64,000 nt of DNA. Source: Planctomycetota bacterium. GTDB lineage: Bacteria; Planctomycetota; Phycisphaerae; WQYP01. The notes under the pieces are model-generated. The model saw nothing but the letters and a program-made list of their open reading frames with translations. It was not told where the DNA came from and did no database searches. This document shows, piece by piece, positions 19,674 to 29,038 of the stretch. The position numbers were made by a program, and so were the translations under genes. The stretch spans positions 1 through 64,000 of the forward strand of contig JAKAEB010000008.1 of assembly GCA_021818445.1 (NCBI GenBank), read 5' to 3'. Position 1 is the stretch's first letter. Each line of letters begins with the position of its first letter.

Positions 19674-19703
19674 GTGTAAAGTATTATATATAATACTTTA
19701 CAC
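19674..19703. promoter_or_regulatory. Second perfect 30-bp palindrome of the same design
   Basis: The half-site GTGTAAAGTATTATA is followed immediately by its exact reverse complement. It has the same length and the same ATTATATATAAT core as the palindrome 121 bp away, but different outer arms. It may be a second operator or a promoter for a lost gene. It lies between the AbiEi-like gene and the tolC gene. Confidence 0.65.
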
Positions 19704-19886
19704 TCTTATACATCATGTATGCCCCCAGATTGGCGTTTGCTGCCGATGCCGTGCGGTAGTTCCGATCGGACCGGGGTCTGCGTCGTTTGCCCACATATCG
19801 CACCGCCCGATAGAATTGGGCAGGAGCAATCGAAACAATTTACAACCGCCCGCCACAATAATCCGGCACCGCTACAAATGGAATTG

Positions 19887-21335
19887 CTACTTGACAGCAT
19901 GCCGGCCGGAATTCGTATTGACCGGCTTTTTCATGGCCACCTGTCCGGTTTGCTTCCGGGCAAGCTCCGCGATGGAGGCATAGGTCAGGCGGCCGCTTTC
20001 CCGCAGCAGGTTAAGCATATCCACGCATGTGGTGTATTTGGCCTGCTGGTAGGTCAGGTTGGCGGATAAATAGCGATCCTGGGCGGTTATCACGTCCAGA
20101 TTTGTCGCCAAGCCCACTTTGAATGAGTGGCTGGCCTGCAGAAACGCGGCTCGGGCGGCCTGCATTTCCGTACGGGTATTGTCAATAAGTTCGCGCGATG
20201 TCACCCAGTTGGATAATGCAATCCGGACCTGTTCATGAATCCTGCGTTGCAGCATCTCTTGTTCAAGCATGGCCTGTCGCAATTTGGAATAGGCAGTCCG
20301 CACATCATTATAAATCATGCCCCCCTCAAATATGGGCATATTGACAGTAAAGAGGCCATTCCACCAACTGTCGCTTGGGAAGCTTTCCTTATACAGAAAG
20401 GTATCAAAATTAATCGATACACTCGGAAAGTATTCAGCCATGGCCGCGGTAACCCGCTTTTCGGCCACCACCACGCCATCTCTATCCGCCTGTAAGTCCT
20501 GCCGATCGGCCAACGCCACCCTGTCAAGCGTATCAAGGGATGGCACATGCTGTGGGGGACGGAAAAGATTCCGCAGTCGGGCGTGATCAAGGCTGTTGAC
20601 GCCGATTAAAAATGCCAGCGTTGCGCGCCCTTTTTGTACCGAATTTTCAGCATTGGTCAGTTGCACACGCGTCCGCGCCGCATCGGCCTGGTCCTGCAGC
20701 ACGGTAAGCCGCAATGTAATTCCAGCCCGTTCTTTTCGTAACGCACTGGCGACCGTAGCCCGCTGCACCTGCAGCGTTCTCCGAAGCACCTTGACCGCTC
20801 GCTGAGCCGAAAGTACTGCGTAGTAGGTCTGCGCTGTTTCCAAAAGCAAATCCGACTGCATATTCAACAGCAGCGATTTCTGCACGCCAGAGTAGGATCC
20901 CGCTGCCGATATGGCCACAGAATCTCGCAGTATGTTCACATTCAGCGTCGTCGCCAGCGAGGTGTCAAAATAGTGGGTCTGGAATAAATTACCAAATCCC
21001 GGCGGAAATTGGCTTTCATTAAACCCTTTCCGCTGATAATCGGTGGGGGCCAGTCCGATGGTGGGCAGAAAATTGGCAAACGCCCGATCCTTCGCAATCA
21101 ACGCCTGAAGGTAGTTTTCACCGGCAATCGCCAATGATTCGTTATTATCATTGGCCATCCTCAATGCGGCCGATAGCGTGAGCAAATGCGGCACCTTTCG
21201 CGGAGCGGGCTGCGGATAGGCATGAATCACTTTGCGGTAATGATTAACCTCCGCCGTCTGATTAATGCACCCGCCCAATTCGATGCATATACCCAGCATC
21301 ACGCCAACCCGGATAACCTGTCTCATCACCTTCAT
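19887..21335 (-). CDS. TolC-family outer membrane efflux lipoprotein
   Basis: The outer-membrane channel of a tripartite exporter. The N-terminal signal ends in a lipobox (IELGGC). The rest has the two-fold TolC pattern of long helices and strands: LTLSAALRMANDNNESLAIA early, and a second half with FEGGMIYNDVRTAYSKLRQA and LATNLDVITAQDRYLSANL. At 482 residues the length is normal. It is the last gene of a minus-strand operon, starting six bases after the MFS gene stop, which predicts direct partnership with the HlyD and MFS proteins upstream. Confidence 0.92.
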   Translation of the reverse strand: MKVMRQVIRVGVMLGICIELGGCINQTAEVNHYRKVIHAYPQPAPRKVPHLLTLSAALRMANDNNESLAIAGENYLQALIAKDRAFANFLPTIGLAPTDYQRKGFNESQFPPGFGNLFQTHYFDTSLATTLNVNILRDSVAISAAGSYSGVQKSLLLNMQSDLLLETAQTYYAVLSAQRAVKVLRRTLQVQRATVASALRKERAGITLRLTVLQDQADAARTRVQLTNAENSVQKGRATLAFLIGVNSLDHARLRNLFRPPQHVPSLDTLDRVALADRQDLQADRDGVVVAEKRVTAAMAEYFPSVSINFDTFLYKESFPSDSWWNGLFTVNMPIFEGGMIYNDVRTAYSKLRQAMLEQEMLQRRIHEQVRIALSNWVTSRELIDNTRTEMQAARAAFLQASHSFKVGLATNLDVITAQDRYLSANLTYQQAKYTTCVDMLNLLRESGRLTYASIAELARKQTGQVAMKKPVNTNSGRHAVK

Positions 21336-21341
21336 ATTTAT

Positions 21342-22934
21342 TTACTCCACCACAGCCGGTACGCTTTTGAACGAAGGGGTTTTGAGCACCGCAGCGATCG
21401 GCAATACTAAAAGAAAGATAATCGCCCCAACCCGGAATGCGTCCACATATGCCAGCATGTGCGCCTCTCGACTGACCATGTTGTATATCTGTGCCTGCGC
21501 CGCCCTGGTGGCGGCCGTCAAAGCCATGCCGCCGTGCATAAATGCGCCCGTCAGCGCGTGCAGATTCGACCGGTAGGCTGCATTGAGGTTAGTCACCGTG
21601 CCGACCAGATAATTCTGATGCGCCTGCGACACCTGCTTCACAAAACTCACTGAAAGCGATATCCCCACGCTGCCGCCGATGTTCCGCGCCAAATTAATAA
21701 TGCCTGATGCATCGGCCAGTTTTTGCTTGGGTACGAAGGCAAACGCGGCCGTGTTGAAGGGCACAAAAAGGAAAGCCAATCCCAATCCCTGTACCACCCG
21801 GCACAGGGCCAGACTGTTGAAGTCCGCATGCAGGCTTAAGCGCGACATCATGTATAACGCAATGACATTCCACATAACGCCGAAACTGATCAGCCACCGC
21901 GTGGCCACACGTGGAATTAAGAAGCCCACCAGCGGCATCAGGCAGAATACCACGATACCGCCCGGTGCCAGCACCATACCCGCCTGCCGCGCATCGTAGC
22001 CGAACATCCGCTGCGCCAGCAGCGGCAGCAGAGTGGTGCTGCCATAAAGAATGCTGCCGAACATAAACATTCCGACGGTGGCAAAGCCAAAATTTTTAAC
22101 ATCTTTCAGCATGCGAAAATTAACGATCGGATGCTTGTGTCGCCACTCCCACCACAGCGCGGCCGAAAGGCCAACCACGGCCAGAACTGCCAGTGTTCGG
22201 ATCAATGGCGAAGCAAACCAATCGGCGTCCTCGCCCCGGTCCAGCATGATCTGCAAACTTGCCAGACCCACTGCCAGCAGTCCCAGCCCCAGGTAATCAA
22301 TCTTGGTCTCACTTAGCTTAATCCGTCGGTGTCCCGGGTTGTCCTGAAGCAGCAGTGAGAGAAAAAAAAGCGTCACAATGCCGATCGGCACATTAATAAG
22401 AAAGCACCATCGCCACGTGAAGTTATCGGTTATAAAGCCACCCAGCAGTGGCCCCAATACCGGTGCCACCACCACCACAATGCCGTATGTGGCCATAGCG
22501 GCCCCGATTTTTTCAGGCGGAAAAATATCGCGCAATATCGCCTGCGCTCCGGGCTGCAAACCGCCACCACCCAACCCCTGGAGAATGCGGCAAACAATCA
22601 GCACCCCAAAGTTGGGGGCCAGCCCGCACAATAACGAGCTGATGGTGAACAGCGCCATACACGCCATAAAGTAGCGCTTGCGGCCAAACGCCGCACTGAA
22701 AAAACCATTCAGCGGCAGCACAATCGCGTTGGCCACCAGATAGCTCGTCAGCACCCACGTGCTCTGGTCGATCGTGGAGGCCAGTGATCCGGCAATGTGC
22801 GGCAGCGCAACATTGGCGATGGTGGTATCCAGCACCTCCATGAAGGCAGCCATCGCCACCACGGGCGCAATAACCCACGGGTTCATCGCTGGCCGCGATG
22901 CCTCAAGTTGATTTGCGACACTTGCCGTGCTCAT
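21342..22934 (-). CDS. DHA2-family MFS multidrug transporter (EmrB-like)
   Basis: A 14-helix proton-coupled drug exporter. The first helix carries MEVLDTTIANVALPHIAG, the classical DHA2 motif D1; helix 4/5 has RILQGLGGGG, then PGAQAILRDIFPPEKIG, and motif C lies in VVVVAPVLGPLLGGFI. The start was moved to 22934 because GGAGG lies ten bases before ATGAGC and because this ATG overlaps the HlyD stop by four bases (ATGA), a sign of translational coupling. With HlyD and TolC it forms an EmrAB-TolC-type pump spanning both membranes. Confidence 0.94.
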   Translation of the reverse strand: MSTASVANQLEASRPAMNPWVIAPVVAMAAFMEVLDTTIANVALPHIAGSLASTIDQSTWVLTSYLVANAIVLPLNGFFSAAFGRKRYFMACMALFTISSLLCGLAPNFGVLIVCRILQGLGGGGLQPGAQAILRDIFPPEKIGAAMATYGIVVVVAPVLGPLLGGFITDNFTWRWCFLINVPIGIVTLFFLSLLLQDNPGHRRIKLSETKIDYLGLGLLAVGLASLQIMLDRGEDADWFASPLIRTLAVLAVVGLSAALWWEWRHKHPIVNFRMLKDVKNFGFATVGMFMFGSILYGSTTLLPLLAQRMFGYDARQAGMVLAPGGIVVFCLMPLVGFLIPRVATRWLISFGVMWNVIALYMMSRLSLHADFNSLALCRVVQGLGLAFLFVPFNTAAFAFVPKQKLADASGIINLARNIGGSVGISLSVSFVKQVSQAHQNYLVGTVTNLNAAYRSNLHALTGAFMHGGMALTAATRAAQAQIYNMVSREAHMLAYVDAFRVGAIIFLLVLPIAAVLKTPSFKSVPAVVE

Positions 22935-24325
22935 CGCACCTTTACCTCCGGTTCGCACGACATCCCGGTCGCCAGATACGGTGCATTCTTAGGCAAATGC
23001 CGAAATAATATTTTAACCGGAATGCGCTGCACCACTTTTACAAAATTGCCGGTCGCATTTTCCGGCGGCAGCAAACTGAACGCCGCTCCGCTGCCCGCCT
23101 GTATGCTCTGCACGTAGCCATGAAACGTAAATTGCGGATAGGCATCCACGGTTACCGTCACCGGGTCTCCCGGTTTCATATGGGTTAAATCTGTTTCCTT
23201 GAAGTTTGCCACCACCCACGTCTTGCGGCTTACGATATTCAGCAGACTCTGGCCCACCGACACATAGTCGCCCGGCTCAATGGCCTTTTTTGTCACGTAC
23301 CCGCTTACGGGGGCGTAAATGCGGCAATAAGACAGATTCAATTCAGCCAACGCCAATTGTGCCTTAAGCTTTTTGATGGTGGCATCCGTAGCACTCACAT
23401 GGCTGGTCTGCTGACCAACCTGCTGCGGCACCACATCGAACGCCTCTTCCTTCGCTTGCGCCTCAACCAATTGAGCGTGCGCCTGCTTGACCGCAGCCTT
23501 GGCAGCCTGAATTTGCGCTTCCGCCGCCAATATTCCGGCGTGCGTCTGATTCAAAAATGCCATTTTCGCCAGCAGCGTTTTGCGGGCCGCCATTACGTTC
23601 GCCGCCGCCGTAATGGCGTCGGCCCGATACGTATCCACTTGAAAGGGCGTTACGTCACCGGTTTTTACCAAACCCCGGTAACGCCGATAGTCGCTGTTGG
23701 CTCGTTGCGATGTGGCAATCGCGGATGCCAAATCAGCGCGGGCCCGCGCCACGTTCGCCGCCGCCGATGCCACTGACGCCTTCGCCTGCGCCAAGCCACT
23801 GTTGGCCTGTGACACGCCAGCCACGGCCGACGCCACCGCTGCCTTGGCGATCTGTACACCCGCTTTGGCCTGGTCCAGTGCGGCGGTTGACTGCTGGCGC
23901 GTTAGCGCCAGCCGATATCGCGAACCGGCCGCCGTCGCCGCAGCTTCTGCTAATTCCGCCTTCAGCATGGCAACTTTCGCCCTGTAAGGACGGCTGTCCA
24001 GCGTCAGCAGGAGCGTGCCCTTTTTCACATATTGATTATCCAGTACATCCACTGTGAGTATTTGCTGGGCCACTCGTGGTGCCACCGCCGTGATGTGCGC
24101 CCGGATGTAGGCGTCATTGGTCGACGCGTAATTCAGCGAATGGATGTAGTACGGAATGCCGAATATCAGTCCCAGCACCAGCACCACGCAACCGCCAATC
24201 AGGAAAACCTTTTTGCGCTTGCCGTTTTTTGTCGGCGGGGCCGGTGCCTGTGGTGGCCGATTTGTGCTTCGGAATGATTCACCTGAACCCGGCGGCGGTG
24301 CCGGCTGTAAGTCGGTCTGCGTCAT
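22931..24325 (-). CDS. HlyD/EmrA-family periplasmic adaptor
   Basis: The membrane-fusion protein of the tripartite pump. One N-terminal helix (KVFLIGGCVVLVLGLIFGIPYY) anchors it. The first half-lipoyl segment (AYIRAHITAVAPRVAQQIL) leads into a very long Ala-rich coiled coil (about residues 110-290) built from AKA-type repeats. Then come the second lipoyl half (IYAPVSGYVTKKAIEPGDYV) and the beta-barrel. GGAGCAG lies upstream of the ATG. The gene follows tetR and overlaps the MFS start. Confidence 0.93.
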   Translation of the reverse strand: MTQTDLQPAPPPGSGESFRSTNRPPQAPAPPTKNGKRKKVFLIGGCVVLVLGLIFGIPYYIHSLNYASTNDAYIRAHITAVAPRVAQQILTVDVLDNQYVKKGTLLLTLDSRPYRAKVAMLKAELAEAAATAAGSRYRLALTRQQSTAALDQAKAGVQIAKAAVASAVAGVSQANSGLAQAKASVASAAANVARARADLASAIATSQRANSDYRRYRGLVKTGDVTPFQVDTYRADAITAAANVMAARKTLLAKMAFLNQTHAGILAAEAQIQAAKAAVKQAHAQLVEAQAKEEAFDVVPQQVGQQTSHVSATDATIKKLKAQLALAELNLSYCRIYAPVSGYVTKKAIEPGDYVSVGQSLLNIVSRKTWVVANFKETDLTHMKPGDPVTVTVDAYPQFTFHGYVQSIQAGSGAAFSLLPPENATGNFVKVVQRIPVKILFRHLPKNAPYLATGMSCEPEVKVR

Positions 24326-24460
24326 AGTGTATCTGCTCCAAATTTCATGCCGGGACTGTTACGCAATCCCCGGCCGCTTTACCCTTTATTTGAACCTGCA
24401 ACGGTACCAACCTGTTGCCTTACTCAAATCGCACCGCTATTTCGGCAGTGAGCGCGATAG

Positions 24461-25114
24461 TCAAGCCCGCGCGGCCGGCGACTTAATCAGCGCAGCAATA
24501 CCACCTAAAGAAAACTTGGTGACGTTAGCGGCGATTTCATCGATCAGCGCTTCTGTGTACTCCTGGTGGCCGCGAAGCCGCAAAATGACGTGGCGGCAAC
24601 GATAATAAAACAGACATTGCCCCACAATGCACTCCATAATCTGTTGTTCCATGTCCCCCGAAACCTCGCCATGCAGATGCCGTACGATGATGGATAGATG
24701 CTCCCGCATGGGCTCGATTTTAATCCGAATCAATTCGCCCAATGCACTGGTCGGCTCGGCAATCTCCCGGGCGATGAGCCTGTTGTACCACTCGGGCTGC
24801 TTGGGGCTTAAAAGCCGTCTTAAGTACTGCCGTATGAATTTCTCCAGTGCCAGTACAGGGGCGTCGCCGACGGCCGATGCCCCCAGGCTCTGGACCGTAT
24901 CACCACTGAGTTCGCGGCCATACGTGAGAACTTCATGATAGAGATTCTCTTTGCTGCCAAAATAATAATTCACCGACGCAATATTGGCACCCGCCCGCTG
25001 CGAGATCATCTGTATGGTTGTCGCGGCAAAGCCGTGATCGGCAAAAATTTCTCCCGCCGCGTCCAGCAGCCGCGATCGCGTCGAATCTGATTCCGTTTCA
25101 ACTTTTCGCACCAC
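24461..25114 (-). CDS. TetR-family regulator (CecR/DUF1956-like)
   Basis: A repressor of the exporter operon that it heads. The N-terminal helix-turn-helix reads TRSRLLDAAGEIFADHGF, then TTIQMISQRAGANIASVNYYFGSKENLY, a canonical TetR DNA-binding domain. The C-terminal ligand domain resembles DUF1956/TetR_C_15 members such as CecR, which also sits beside HlyD-type export genes. The start is GTG at 25114 with GGAG upstream. The divergent oxidoreductase gene shares the 189-bp promoter region and may be co-regulated. Confidence 0.9.
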   Translation of the reverse strand: MVRKVETESDSTRSRLLDAAGEIFADHGFAATTIQMISQRAGANIASVNYYFGSKENLYHEVLTYGRELSGDTVQSLGASAVGDAPVLALEKFIRQYLRRLLSPKQPEWYNRLIAREIAEPTSALGELIRIKIEPMREHLSIIVRHLHGEVSGDMEQQIMECIVGQCLFYYRCRHVILRLRGHQEYTEALIDEIAANVTKFSLGGIAALIKSPAARA

Positions 25115-25164
25115 GGGCGAAATCTCCGTAAGTCAACGCCAGAATCTAAACCTTGGCGCTGGTA

Positions 25165-25197
25165 TTTCAAATACATAATTGAAATGTTCATTTGAAA
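25165..25197. promoter_or_regulatory. Candidate TetR operator
   Basis: The inverted repeat TTTCAAAT-17 bp-ATTTGAAA, with an inner TTGAA/TTCAA pair, lies in the AT-rich gap between tetR and the divergent oxidoreductase gene. Position and symmetry suit a TetR-family site; there is no direct proof. Confidence 0.45.
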
Positions 25198-25303
25198 AGT
25201 CAAGTGCGGCATGGCTACAATTGCTTGCACTGGCCGGTGTGGCCTCGCTGCTGGATGGGCGCAAGATCCGCCGTGATCGGGTTAGACAGGAGTTACACTG
25301 AAA

Positions 25304-26389
25304 ATGTCCAAGTTGTTTCAAAACATGCAGTTAGGTCCGATGGAACTGAAAAATCGGCTGGTCGTCGCCCCCATGTGTCAGTACAGCGCTACCGACGGCT
25401 GCGCCACCGATTGGCATTTGCAGCATTTATCCAATTTGGCGTGCAGCGGTGCTGGAACCGTCATGATTGAGGCCACCGCGATTGAACGCATCGGCAGAAT
25501 TTCGCATGGCTGCCTCGGTATCTACACCCCAACTGCCGAGCTGGCTTTGAAAAAAATCATCTCGTTTATCAAAAGTATCCGGCCGGAAGTCAAAATCGGT
25601 ATTCAACTCGCCCACGCTGGCCGCAAGGCGTCAACCCAAATTCCCTGGCTGGGCGGCGGGCCACTCACCAATGAGGAAGATGCATGGCAGACGGTCATCG
25701 CATCGGCCATTGCATTTGACAACGGCTGGCACCTGCCGATGGCACTGACGGAAACGCAAATTCACCGTATCGCTGATCGCTTCGCGGAGGCCGCCCGACG
25801 TGCTGTCAATGCGGGTGTGGACATAATTGAGATTCATGGCACTCACGGCTATCTGCTGCATCAATTCATGTCGCCGCTGGTCAACAAAAGAAAGGACGAT
25901 TATGGCGGCAGTTTTGATCATCGTATCCGCTTCGCCATGGAAGTGGTCGAGGGTATTAAAAAAGTCACGCCTCCCACCGTTGCGCTTGGCATGCGCATCA
26001 CGGGCAGCGACTGGCATCCGGAAGGCTGGCAGGTGGAGGACGCATGCGAACTCGCCCGTCGCATCAAGGACAAGGGCGTGCATTACGCCTGTGTATCATC
26101 CGGTGGAATCATTCCCCACGTCCGCATTCCAGCTAAGCCAGGGTATCAGGTTGAATTTGCCTCCAAAGTTCGGCATGCTTCGGGCATCGCCACCCGGGCT
26201 GTCGGTATGATCCGCGATCCGCAGCAGGCTGAAGACATCCTGCAGCGCGGCGATGCCGATTTAATCGCTTTAGCCCGGGCCTTCCTCTACGACCCCCGTT
26301 GGGGTTGGCACGCAGCCGTCGCACTCGGCGATCAACCCGAAGGACCGCCGCAGTACGAGCGCGGACTGCCACCCATGTGGAAACCGTAA
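25304..26389 (+). CDS. NADH:flavin oxidoreductase, old yellow enzyme family (YqjM-like)
   Basis: A cytoplasmic FMN TIM-barrel ene-reductase. The start (LFQNMQLGPMELKNRLVVAP) and MCQYSATDG are the YqjM-type signature, with Cys in the MCQYSA motif modulating the flavin. IQLAHAGRKAS contains the His pair region for substrate binding, followed by HGYLLHQFMSPLVNKRKDDYGGS and the phosphate-binding stretch near VGMIRDPQQAEDIL. Its place divergent to a TetR-controlled exporter suggests detoxification of electrophilic compounds. An inverted repeat in the shared promoter supports common control. Confidence 0.95.
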   Translation: MSKLFQNMQLGPMELKNRLVVAPMCQYSATDGCATDWHLQHLSNLACSGAGTVMIEATAIERIGRISHGCLGIYTPTAELALKKIISFIKSIRPEVKIGIQLAHAGRKASTQIPWLGGGPLTNEEDAWQTVIASAIAFDNGWHLPMALTETQIHRIADRFAEAARRAVNAGVDIIEIHGTHGYLLHQFMSPLVNKRKDDYGGSFDHRIRFAMEVVEGIKKVTPPTVALGMRITGSDWHPEGWQVEDACELARRIKDKGVHYACVSSGGIIPHVRIPAKPGYQVEFASKVRHASGIATRAVGMIRDPQQAEDILQRGDADLIALARAFLYDPRWGWHAAVALGDQPEGPPQYERGLPPMWKP

Positions 26390-26737
26390 CGCGTTCGGGC
26401 ACCAAGCGGCTTGTCTATCAAAAAATGCGTCTGCTGACCAAAATCGTGCTCTGCCGATGGGTAGGCAAGCCGCCAGAGTCAACGTTTGGGGGCATTTCTT
26501 TGCACATTTCCGACGGATAAAATCGGGGAAATGGGCAGTATATTTGCCATTTTTTACCTTTTCCTACCCTTTTTGCTCTATATATTCGCAAGTACGTATA
26601 AAAATGAACGACTGCGGTTTAATCCATCCGATAAAACATGTATTATCTGGTTCTGTGGTTGGCTTGGAGGCAGAGGAAGTAGATGGTCGGTTGGTGGTTG
26701 CTGCTATGGGGTGCCCACCAACTGCTGCTGATAGCTT
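26390..26737. other. Leader region of the pgpH operon
   Basis: About 350 bp without a supported gene. An ATG at 26683 with a good GAGGAAG site opens a frame of hydrophobic codons (MVGWWLLLWGAHQ) that overlaps the pgpH start out of frame. It could be a leader peptide but also chance. A GGTTGGTGG/CCACCAAC pairing in the same place may form a hairpin over the start region. Confidence 0.35.
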
Positions 26738-29038
26738 ATGTGGAAGAAGAAAAATACTCGCCGACAGGCGGTCGCAGACGACGCGGGAGAATCTCGAACC
26801 TGGCTGGAGCCGGGGCGGTTGCGGTTTTCCCTTGGCGTAATTGCCTTTGTGCTGCTGCTGGTGGCGATCACCCGTCTGCCGATGGCCGCACCATCATGGC
26901 TCTACGGGCGGGCACCCGTGACGCTGGTATCGCCCGTAACCTTTGGCGTCGCCAATCCGGCGGCCTACGCCACCAAACGTCGCGAGGCCATGAGTGCGGC
27001 AAGCCCGGTATTAATGCCGGTTCATCGCGGCCGGATATTAACTCTCATCAAAACGCAGTTGATGAATTTGCCCTACGACGTATCGGGCGTAAAGACTCCT
27101 GCTGCGCTGCCAGCGCCCATACGCAAACGCTTCAGTAAGATAACCCCGGGTGCCATAGCATGGCTGCATGAAATTGTGAAGCAGAACCAGTTTCCTGCCT
27201 ACCTCACACGCGTTCGCCTGCTTGATCGCCTGCTGCGGTCACATCCTGTGGTGGATGCCAAAACGTGGAAATCAATCGCCCGCACCGCAGCCGACCATGT
27301 CATGGTGCCCAAAGGTCTCAAACCGCCCGATGGCTACCAACGGATGCCCATGAGCCGTCTACGTGCCTTGGGGGCTCACGGCCAAGGCTATCGCTCGCTG
27401 GTGGAGCGGTCTTTTCCGCAGCCGATGTGGTCAACATTAATCGGATATTTAAGTTCGCTCGGTTCACCACCGTACACAATCGACGCCAAAGCGACGCAAG
27501 CATCGCGCCTCGCCCATGCTGCCGCAGTAAAAAAAATCATCACCACCATTCATCGTGGCCAGATATTGGCCGCCGCCGGTACGCCTGTCACTGCCACCCA
27601 AAGAGCGGCGATACTTGCCGCGTACCAAGCCTATCGGCAAAAACTGCAAATGGCCCATCCATGGGCACCCATTGAAGGCGTACTCGGTGTGGTAGCCGTG
27701 GCGGCCATCCTCGGCATGCTCTGGGGTATGTTCATCGTCAGCCGCCAACAGGAATCACGGCGAAGTGTGGCGTGGTTTCCCAGCCTGATGATTGTCGGTT
27801 GTCTGCTCATCGTGCGCATATTGATGGCGGTTGGTTTGGGGGGGTGGATTTATCTTCTCGGGCTGGGCCCGATTTTGCTTGGAGCCACCATACTGGTCAC
27901 CGTCTATGGGAAGCGGTTTGCCATGGGGGCCACCACGTTCTGCATCCTGATTGTTACCACCATGGGCGACCTGCAGTTGGATTTTTTCCTTACGGCGCTG
28001 ACGGCGGCAATGGTTCTTATTTTTTCATTGGAGCAAATCCGCACCCGGACGCAGGTTATCCGCGTTGGCCTGCTTGATGCGGCGGCGGCCGGCACCATGC
28101 TGATGGCGTATGGGGTGGCGCGTAATGGCAGCGATCGGCTTTTGCCGCTGCAATGGTTCTGGCTGCACGCAGAACCCAGTTGGCTCTCACCCCTGCATAC
28201 CATTGCCATGGCGGGTGGTGCGGCGCTGCTTAGCATCTTTTTGCTTTTGCTGCTGCTGCCCATGATCGAACGTCTCTTCGGCATCACCACTGCCATGACT
28301 TTGCTGGAACTCTCCGACACCAATCGCCCCTTGCTGCGGCGTCTGGCGATTGAAGCGCCCGGCACCTTCAGCCATTCGCTTATCCTTGGCACATTGGCGG
28401 AATCCGCCGCACGCAGTATCGGTGCCGATCCCCTCCTGTGCCGTGTGGGCGCGTACTATCACGACATCGGTAAAATGCTCAAGCCGGGCTACTTTATCGA
28501 AAATACCGGGGGTGGCGGCGCTAACCGACATGAAAAACTCTCGCCCGCCATGAGCCTGCTGATTGTGGTGGGGCATGTGAAAGACGGCCTGGAGTTGGCC
28601 CGCGAATACCACCTGCCGAAAACCATCCGCGAATTTATCGCCGAACACCATGGCACCACTGTGGTCGAATATTTTTATCAGGCGGCGCGGCAGCGGCAGG
28701 CCCGCGATGCCCTTGTTGGTGCCGACAGTGCCCCCATTGACGATTCGCAATACCGGTATCCGGGGCCAAAGCCCCAAAGTCGTGAAACCGCCATCCTTAT
28801 GATTTGTGATGGATGCGAGTCTATGGTGCGCTCATTGGCAGACCCTACGCCGGCGCGGATCGAGGGGGCTGTGCATGAGTTAATTCGGCGGCGCCTGCTC
28901 GATGAGCAGTTCAGTCAATCGGGGCTGACGCTTTCCGATTTGAGCATCATTGAACAATCGCTGCTGCGTTCGTTGGCCGGTGTGCACCATCCGCGCATTG
29001 CCTATGCCGCCGATAAGCCGACGTTAAAAAGGGCATAA
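26738..29038 (+). CDS. pgpH: 7TM-HD family membrane phosphodiesterase (PgpH-like)
   Basis: A c-di-AMP phosphodiesterase by family. A first transmembrane helix is followed by a large extracellular domain (residues 40-310), then a run of about seven helices (from GVLGVVAVAAILGMLWGMF) and a cytoplasmic HD domain. The HD metal motifs are visible: GTFSHSLILGTLAESAARSI, the YYHDIGKMLKPGYFIEN core near residue 572, and FIAEHHGT. At 766 residues the length fits. ybeY follows with no gap, the same order as in Bacillus (yqfF-yqfG). The start ATG has no obvious ribosome site; an upstream overlapping frame could couple it. Confidence 0.92.
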   Translation: MWKKKNTRRQAVADDAGESRTWLEPGRLRFSLGVIAFVLLLVAITRLPMAAPSWLYGRAPVTLVSPVTFGVANPAAYATKRREAMSAASPVLMPVHRGRILTLIKTQLMNLPYDVSGVKTPAALPAPIRKRFSKITPGAIAWLHEIVKQNQFPAYLTRVRLLDRLLRSHPVVDAKTWKSIARTAADHVMVPKGLKPPDGYQRMPMSRLRALGAHGQGYRSLVERSFPQPMWSTLIGYLSSLGSPPYTIDAKATQASRLAHAAAVKKIITTIHRGQILAAAGTPVTATQRAAILAAYQAYRQKLQMAHPWAPIEGVLGVVAVAAILGMLWGMFIVSRQQESRRSVAWFPSLMIVGCLLIVRILMAVGLGGWIYLLGLGPILLGATILVTVYGKRFAMGATTFCILIVTTMGDLQLDFFLTALTAAMVLIFSLEQIRTRTQVIRVGLLDAAAAGTMLMAYGVARNGSDRLLPLQWFWLHAEPSWLSPLHTIAMAGGAALLSIFLLLLLLPMIERLFGITTAMTLLELSDTNRPLLRRLAIEAPGTFSHSLILGTLAESAARSIGADPLLCRVGAYYHDIGKMLKPGYFIENTGGGGANRHEKLSPAMSLLIVVGHVKDGLELAREYHLPKTIREFIAEHHGTTVVEYFYQAARQRQARDALVGADSAPIDDSQYRYPGPKPQSRETAILMICDGCESMVRSLADPTPARIEGAVHELIRRRLLDEQFSQSGLTLSDLSIIEQSLLRSLAGVHHPRIAYAADKPTLKRA

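Noticed and set aside
26683-27138. ORF with good ribosome site overlapping the pgpH start
   Set aside because: Out of frame with a well-supported pgpH and rich in arginine later on; a leader peptide for the first few codons cannot be excluded.
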